Under the pieces are notes generated by a model. The model was not told the DNA's origin. It worked only from the letters and a program-made list of their open reading frames with translations, and searched no databases. A stretch of DNA of 33,013 nt from Flavobacteriales bacterium (lineage in GTDB: Bacteria > Bacteroidota > Bacteroidia > NORP154), in contig DTRK01000111.1 in NCBI GenBank assembly GCA_012965955.1, forward strand, positions 559 through 33,571, in the 5' to 3' direction. Of this stretch, positions 27,587 through 33,013 are shown piece after piece. Position 1 is the stretch's first letter. Every line of letters starts with the position of its first letter. The position numbers and the translations under genes are program-made.

Positions 27587-28684
27587 ATGCCTTTTCAGGA
27601 TTATCTAGACTCCACCTTCTGGGGGAATTCCGTTGAGAACTACCTCTGGGCCGCAGGCATCATTCTGGTCGCACTTGTCTTTAAGCGCCTTATCTCTAAA
27701 AAGCTCGGGCAAGTTGTGTTTAAAATATTTAAGCGCAACAAAGGTGACGGCTTTTTAAACCTGGATCAGTTTTTTGATTTGATGATCAAGCCAATTGAGC
27801 TTTTGATCGTCTTTGTTGGCTTGGCATTCGCGGTGAAGATGTTGCACTTTCCTGGAGGTGAAGGAGACGATGTAGACATTGAACGATTGGTAAATATTAC
27901 GCTTCAAATTTGTTTGGTAGTATCGGTAACATGGTCAATCCTAAGACTTATAGATTTTATCGGATTGGTGTTGATGCAGCAGGCTGAAAAGACAGAATCC
28001 ACCACAGATGACCAGATAATTCAGTTTGTCAAAGAGGCGCTCAAGATCTTCACCTATATATTTGCCTTCCTATTCACGTTAGGAGCTGTTTTCCAGTTGA
28101 ATATTGGTGCTATGGTGGCAGGACTGGGAATTGGCGGATTGGCCATCGCCCTTGCCGCACAAGACACGCTGCAAAATGTGATCGCCTCATTCATCATCTT
28201 CTTTGATAAACCGTTCGTTGTGGGCGATTACATCAAGGTCGAGGGTATAAGTGGTGTGGTTGAAAAAATTGGCTTTAGAAGCACGAGGATCAGGACATTG
28301 GAGAAGAGCTTCCTCACCATCCCCAATAATATGCTGATCAGCAATGTGCTTGACAATATGTCGCTGCGAACTTTTAGGCGCTCTAAATTTCAGGTCGGCC
28401 TTACCTACGATACGGCGATTGACCAGATCAAAGCGATTGTTAAGGATGTACAGGCATACATTGACGAGCACGAAAGGACCAATCAGGATGGGCTGGTAAG
28501 GTTTGAGGAATTTGGTGATAGTTCGCTTAATCTCACTATTCTGCTGTACGTAGACACACAGAACTATGATGAGTATATGATGGTGGTTGAAGACATCAAT
28601 TTCCGGATTATGGAAATCGTGAAGGAACATGGAAGTGACTTTGCGTTTCCATCGACCACCGTCTATCTGCACAAAGAGAACTAA
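27587..28684 (+). CDS. MscS-family mechanosensitive ion channel
   Basis: 'GLGIGGLAIALAAQDTLQNVIASFIIFFDKPFVVGDYIKV', 'IPNNMLISNVLDNMS'. Confidence 0.94.
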   Translation: MPFQDYLDSTFWGNSVENYLWAAGIILVALVFKRLISKKLGQVVFKIFKRNKGDGFLNLDQFFDLMIKPIELLIVFVGLAFAVKMLHFPGGEGDDVDIERLVNITLQICLVVSVTWSILRLIDFIGLVLMQQAEKTESTTDDQIIQFVKEALKIFTYIFAFLFTLGAVFQLNIGAMVAGLGIGGLAIALAAQDTLQNVIASFIIFFDKPFVVGDYIKVEGISGVVEKIGFRSTRIRTLEKSFLTIPNNMLISNVLDNMSLRTFRRSKFQVGLTYDTAIDQIKAIVKDVQAYIDEHERTNQDGLVRFEEFGDSSLNLTILLYVDTQNYDEYMMVVEDINFRIMEIVKEHGSDFAFPSTTVYLHKEN

Positions 28685-28710
28685 CAGCTTAGGGATTATA
28701 TACTGAGGAT

Positions 28711-30099
28711 ATGTTTGTTTTGATGGTGGTAATATTTGTGATTGGCTATACGGCAATCGCTTTTGAGCATCCAATCAAGATAGATAAGGCCGCTTCCGCA
28801 CTCCTGATAGGTGTGCTTACCTGGACAATATTTCTTTTTGGAGCGGATGAAATTCTAGCGGGCAGTGAACATTTCGCCAAAGAGTTTTTTGATTGGTTAA
28901 AGCATAACCCTAAAGAATCAGAATCAATAGAATCAATACGCCTTTTTATTTATAAACATGAGGTGGGTCATCACCTGAATGACATAGCTCAGATACTCTT
29001 CTTTTTACTCGGTGCCATGACCATCGTTGAGCTGATAGATGCCCACGAAGGTTTTGCTGTTATCACGGATAGGATCAATACGGATAACCGGGTAAAGCTG
29101 ATGTGGATCCTTTCAATCCTTACGTTCTTTTTCTCAGCTGCTTTGGACAACCTAACAACCTCTATTGTGATGGTTGCATTGATCAGGAAGTTGTTGAAGG
29201 AAAAGGAAGAACGCTGGTTTTTCTGTGGGATGATCATACTGGCGGCCAATTCTGGCGGGGCATGGTCACCGATCGGTGACATAACGACCATTATGTTGTG
29301 GATAGACGGTCAGGTCACAGCAGGTAACATTATCACTTCGATCTTTATACCCAGTGTTGTGTGCATGGTTGTACCGCTGCTCTACCTGTCTTTCACGAAG
29401 CAAGGGACGGTAGTAAGGGCTTTGGGAAGAATGGATATAGAACACATGAAAAACCCAACAACAGCGTTTGAACGCAATCTCGTCTTTTTTATGGGCGTTG
29501 CAGGATTGTTGTTTGTGCCAGTCTTTAAAACAGTCTCTCATTTACCCCCGTTTATGGGCATGATGCTTAGTTTGGGTGTATTGTGGGTTACCACGGAAAT
29601 ACTGCACAGAAAGAAGAACGTTGAGCAAAAGTCGGGATTGTCGGTGATTGGTGTCCTGCAAAAAGTGGATGTGTCCACAGTTTATTTTTTCCTTGGAATT
29701 TTATTGGCGGTAAGCAGCCTGCAGTCGGCTGGGCACCTGGGCATATTGGCCACATGGTTGGATGGCGTTGTGGGTCATATCTATGGAATTAATTTGATTA
29801 TTGGCGCATTATCGGCGATTGTGGATAACGTTCCACTGGTTGCAGGCGCTATGGGCATGTATGAACTGGGGCCACTTGTGCAAGGTAGCGCATACCCGGT
29901 AGATCATGAATTTTGGGAATTTCTGGCTTACTGCGCTGGTACCGGTGGGTCTATGTTGATAATTGGTTCAGCTGCTGGTGTTGCCGTCATGGGCATGGAA
30001 AGAATTGACTTTATCTGGTATGTCAAGAAGATTTCGCTTCTTGCAGCGATGGGTTACCTGGCAGGTGCTGCCACCTACATTCTGATGAATCCGTATTAA
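28711..30099 (+). CDS. nhaD: NhaD-type Na+/H+ antiporter
   Basis: 'SAALDNLTTSIVMVALIRKLL', 'AANSGGAWSPIGDITTIMLWI', 'DNVPLVAGAMGMY'. Confidence 0.88.
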   Translation: MFVLMVVIFVIGYTAIAFEHPIKIDKAASALLIGVLTWTIFLFGADEILAGSEHFAKEFFDWLKHNPKESESIESIRLFIYKHEVGHHLNDIAQILFFLLGAMTIVELIDAHEGFAVITDRINTDNRVKLMWILSILTFFFSAALDNLTTSIVMVALIRKLLKEKEERWFFCGMIILAANSGGAWSPIGDITTIMLWIDGQVTAGNIITSIFIPSVVCMVVPLLYLSFTKQGTVVRALGRMDIEHMKNPTTAFERNLVFFMGVAGLLFVPVFKTVSHLPPFMGMMLSLGVLWVTTEILHRKKNVEQKSGLSVIGVLQKVDVSTVYFFLGILLAVSSLQSAGHLGILATWLDGVVGHIYGINLIIGALSAIVDNVPLVAGAMGMYELGPLVQGSAYPVDHEFWEFLAYCAGTGGSMLIIGSAAGVAVMGMERIDFIWYVKKISLLAAMGYLAGAATYILMNPY

Positions 30100-31403
30100 G
30101 GATTATTACCCAGCGCTATGTACAGGCTGTACTGCGCCTTATTGTATTGGGTAACGGCATCTATCAAATCGAGCTCCGCTTCCATCATTTGTTCCTGTGC
30201 CCTGATCACTTCCAGTGGTATTGCCGTTCCGAGACGCTGTCTTTCTATACTTTGATCCAATCCTTCGCTCGCAAACGCGACAGAGGACTCAGCCAATTTC
30301 ATCCTGACCTTTGAAGTTTGAAGATTCATTTGTTCATCCTGGATCTCCCGGCGTATCTCATTTTTAGCCCGGTCCACATTGATCCCCGCAATTCGGATGC
30401 GCGCGTCAAAGGCTTTTTTTGTGCCGCCGTAGAACAATGCACCAAGAGGAATTTCCCATTTGGCACCTACATAGTAGTTGAGCGCATTGCCTTCAGGGCT
30501 GAAATAAGGCCCGTATGGCCCATTGTTCAAGCCAAAATTGATATTGGGCAATAGTAAACCTGTGGTTTGAGATTTGCGGTCGATCTTAAAACCTTCAATC
30601 CTACTATTAAAAACCATTAGCTCCGGCCGTTTATCGAAGGCGCTGGTGAATTCAACCTTGGATGTGTCCACCAAATTAACCGGTACCAGCAGCGAATCAG
30701 AGACAAGCAGCTGGACATTATCAGAAATATTCAATAGCTCCAGCAGCTCGTGAGAGTTTCTTTGTATTGCTGAACGGGCCTTACTGACCTCTATTTTTAT
30801 ATGGTTTAAATTGGATTTTGCCAGAAGCAGGTCGGATTTATACGTGATTCCCTGCTCCACTTGTAGCGCAATTTGGGTAACAATATCCTCCGACTTAAGT
30901 GCTACTTTTTCCAGCGCTACAAGCTTACTTTGAGCAGCACTCAAATCATAAAAAGACTGTACTGCCTGTACATTGGCCCTATTTTGTTCCACCATTTTCT
31001 CATATCCAACCGACTCTACATTTTGTTTCGCAGCCAGATACGAATACACTGCATTTCCCAAATCCCACTCAGAAGTTACATTGACCCCGGCCCAAAAACT
31101 GTTCTTGTCCACATCCACAAAAGTCCCATCGGTCGCCTGGGCGATGCCCTTGTAGGACATCAAAAGCACACCTGGACTAATAGTCGGAATCATCCATTCC
31201 TTAGCCTCCAGCTGTTGAGCCTTAGCCAGTTCATACCGCGCGTTTATTTCAGCTACATCCAGATGGCTGGAGCCAGCCAATTTAAGCACGGTCTTTATGT
31301 CAATAGGCATTATTTTATCCTGGGCCTGTACTGAATTTGCCAGTCTGGCAATCAGCAATAAGGCGATAACCGCTTTTGCCATATTTTCATTAAACCCTCT
31401 CAA
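30096..31403 (-). CDS. TolC-family outer membrane efflux protein
   Basis: OEP-type coiled-coil repeats 'LAKSNLNHIKIEVSKARSAIQRNSHELLELLNI', 'GTAIPLEVIRAQEQMMEAELDLIDAVTQYNKAQYSLYIALG'. Confidence 0.88.
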   Translation of the reverse strand: MRGFNENMAKAVIALLLIARLANSVQAQDKIMPIDIKTVLKLAGSSHLDVAEINARYELAKAQQLEAKEWMIPTISPGVLLMSYKGIAQATDGTFVDVDKNSFWAGVNVTSEWDLGNAVYSYLAAKQNVESVGYEKMVEQNRANVQAVQSFYDLSAAQSKLVALEKVALKSEDIVTQIALQVEQGITYKSDLLLAKSNLNHIKIEVSKARSAIQRNSHELLELLNISDNVQLLVSDSLLVPVNLVDTSKVEFTSAFDKRPELMVFNSRIEGFKIDRKSQTTGLLLPNINFGLNNGPYGPYFSPEGNALNYYVGAKWEIPLGALFYGGTKKAFDARIRIAGINVDRAKNEIRREIQDEQMNLQTSKVRMKLAESSVAFASEGLDQSIERQRLGTAIPLEVIRAQEQMMEAELDLIDAVTQYNKAQYSLYIALGNNP

Positions 31404-32510
31404 TTATCTTTCTGTCTTTAGCATTGCTTCCACTTGCTGCCCTGTTTTCACCAAGCTTTTCCCCTGTATAATTACCATGGAAGTGGAATCAAGATTTGTA
31501 TTGAGGACTTCGAAATAATCTTTGTTAGTCAGTCCTCGTCGTAAAGGTGTCCTTACAACCTTGTCATCGATCACCTCCAGCACAAATAGTTCATCCTGAA
31601 ACATATACTGACATTGAACAGGAAGGGATAGCACGTTTTCCCGGCTCACCAGCATCATGACTACCTTGGCATACATCCCAGGCTTTATCACACCCTTTTT
31701 ATTGTCAATGTCTACTTCTGTTTGCATGGTTTTGGAAGCTACATCCAATACCCCCGCAGTACGGCTTACTTGAGCGGTAAACGCTTCACCTGGAAGTTCT
31801 GGGAACGTAACTTTAACCGTGTCCCCAATCTTGATAATACCGGCGTCACTCTCAGGAAGTGGAATCGTCAATCGGATTGGGTCCAGCTGTTGCAGTTCTA
31901 CAATAGGCGAAGTACCGGTATTGGTTATTCCGCTTTGTACCAGGGCCCCGTTATCTACAAATCGCTGTGTGATCACTCCGCTGAACGGTGCTTTCACCCG
32001 CAGAAAGGACTGGCGATCCTGAATTGCCCCAAGCTCAGCCAGAGCCGTTAAATAAGCAGCCTCTGCTTCCTCAAGCACTTGGAGTGGGGTCAGGTCAGGA
32101 GTTTGTTCAGCTGTGGATTTGAGCCTGTCATAAGTGGATTTTTTGACTTCCAAAAGTGCAGCAGCCTTCTGGTACATCCTGTTTAATTCAGGATTGTCCA
32201 GCTCCGCAATAATCTGCCCCGCAACCACATAATCGCCAATGTCTCTATTTATTTCCTTCACATAACCGCCTTCCATCGCATGAACCATCACCTGTTGATT
32301 GGCCATAGCTGTTCCCACAATATGCAGCTCTGCATTGAAAGATCTCCTGGATGGATTAATGACCTCCACTGTTCTAGTCTTGAGCGTCTCGACTTCTGCA
32401 GCTGTTTCAGCATCGTCCGCTGGTGTCGAGGTACATGCCTCTAACAAGCATAGCGAACCAAGTGCCAGGTAAGAAGTTATTTTGAAATTCAGTTTATTGG
32501 ATATTCTCAT
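31404..32510 (-). CDS. RND efflux periplasmic adaptor (HlyD/MFP) lipoprotein
   Basis: Lipobox LEAC; 'VHAMEGGYVKEINRDIGDYVVAGQIIAELDN', 'RVKAPFSGVITQRFVDNGALV'. Confidence 0.92.
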   Translation of the reverse strand: MRISNKLNFKITSYLALGSLCLLEACTSTPADDAETAAEVETLKTRTVEVINPSRRSFNAELHIVGTAMANQQVMVHAMEGGYVKEINRDIGDYVVAGQIIAELDNPELNRMYQKAAALLEVKKSTYDRLKSTAEQTPDLTPLQVLEEAEAAYLTALAELGAIQDRQSFLRVKAPFSGVITQRFVDNGALVQSGITNTGTSPIVELQQLDPIRLTIPLPESDAGIIKIGDTVKVTFPELPGEAFTAQVSRTAGVLDVASKTMQTEVDIDNKKGVIKPGMYAKVVMMLVSRENVLSLPVQCQYMFQDELFVLEVIDDKVVRTPLRRGLTNKDYFEVLNTNLDSTSMVIIQGKSLVKTGQQVEAMLKTER

Positions 32511-33013
32511 CGTGATCTGGTAAAATCGTATTCTTTGCGATATAAGAATACAGAATTGGAATAATGTACAATGTTAAAAGTGTTGCCATAAATGTTCCTC
32601 CGATTACTGCAATTGCCAGTGGTACATTTGATTCTGAACCGTGACTTAAAGCCAATGCGGTGGGCAATAGGGCGAAGATTGTGGTACCGGCCGTCATGAG
32701 TATTGGTCGGTACCTATCAGCTGAACCCGTAATAATCGCATCACTCTTGGCCATGCCTTCCTTCATCAATGCGTTAATCCGGTCCACCAAAATGTTTCCG
32801 TACGATACTGCGATACCGACCATCATGATAATGCCCATGATAGACTGTACGCTCAGGTAGGTATTAGTCGCCCACATCAACAAGGCTACCCCAATAATTC
32901 CCAGTGGAAATGCCAAAATAATAATTAGAGGAAGCCGGAATGACCTGAACAGTGGAACGATGATTAAAAATGCTAATACAATGGCTAATCCCAGTCCCAA
33001 TCCAAGATCACCA
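32494..33013 (-). CDS. RND efflux transporter permease, C-terminal part (5' end beyond right edge)
   Basis: 'FPLGIIGVALLMWATNTYLSVQSIMGIIMMVGIAVSYGNILVDRIN', 'DRYRPILMTAGTTIFALLPTAL'; AcrB-family. Confidence 0.92.
   Translation of the reverse strand, partial: GDLGLGLGLAIVLAFLIIVPLFRSFRLPLIIILAFPLGIIGVALLMWATNTYLSVQSIMGIIMMVGIAVSYGNILVDRINALMKEGMAKSDAIITGSADRYRPILMTAGTTIFALLPTALALSHGSESNVPLAIAVIGGTFMATLLTLYIIPILYSYIAKNTILPDHDENIQ

Overview
This is a Bacteroidota chromosomal window, inferred from T9SS C-terminal sorting domains, SprB-type repeats, PorP/SprF, GldJ-MurF synteny and TAnnTTTG promoters. Most of it is ordinary: initiator tRNA, M20 amidohydrolase, TolB-like/beta-barrel protein, MBL hydrolase, kynurenine 3-monooxygenase, PorP/SprF, GldJ-like lipoprotein, MurF, acyl-CoA dehydrogenase, AnmK, MscS, NhaD-type antiporter and an RND efflux operon. 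The accessory part is about 3.0-14.2 kb. It holds an MbnP-like protein with a T9SS sorting domain, a translationally coupled MbnH-like diheme peroxidase, and a convergent thioredoxin-like plus multicopper oxidase pair, both with T9SS tails. Two ~130-bp direct repeats with conserved hairpins bracket this module. Beyond the second repeat lie two divergent, His-rich beta-propeller paralogs. A near-identical 22-bp dyad (TATTTAAG-N6-CTTAAATA) lies upstream of the MbnP/MbnH operon and in the divergent promoter of the propeller pair, suggesting one regulon. The best candidate for an undescribed system is a T9SS-exported, probably copper-related surface module. Family assignments come from motif recognition only; no database search was run.
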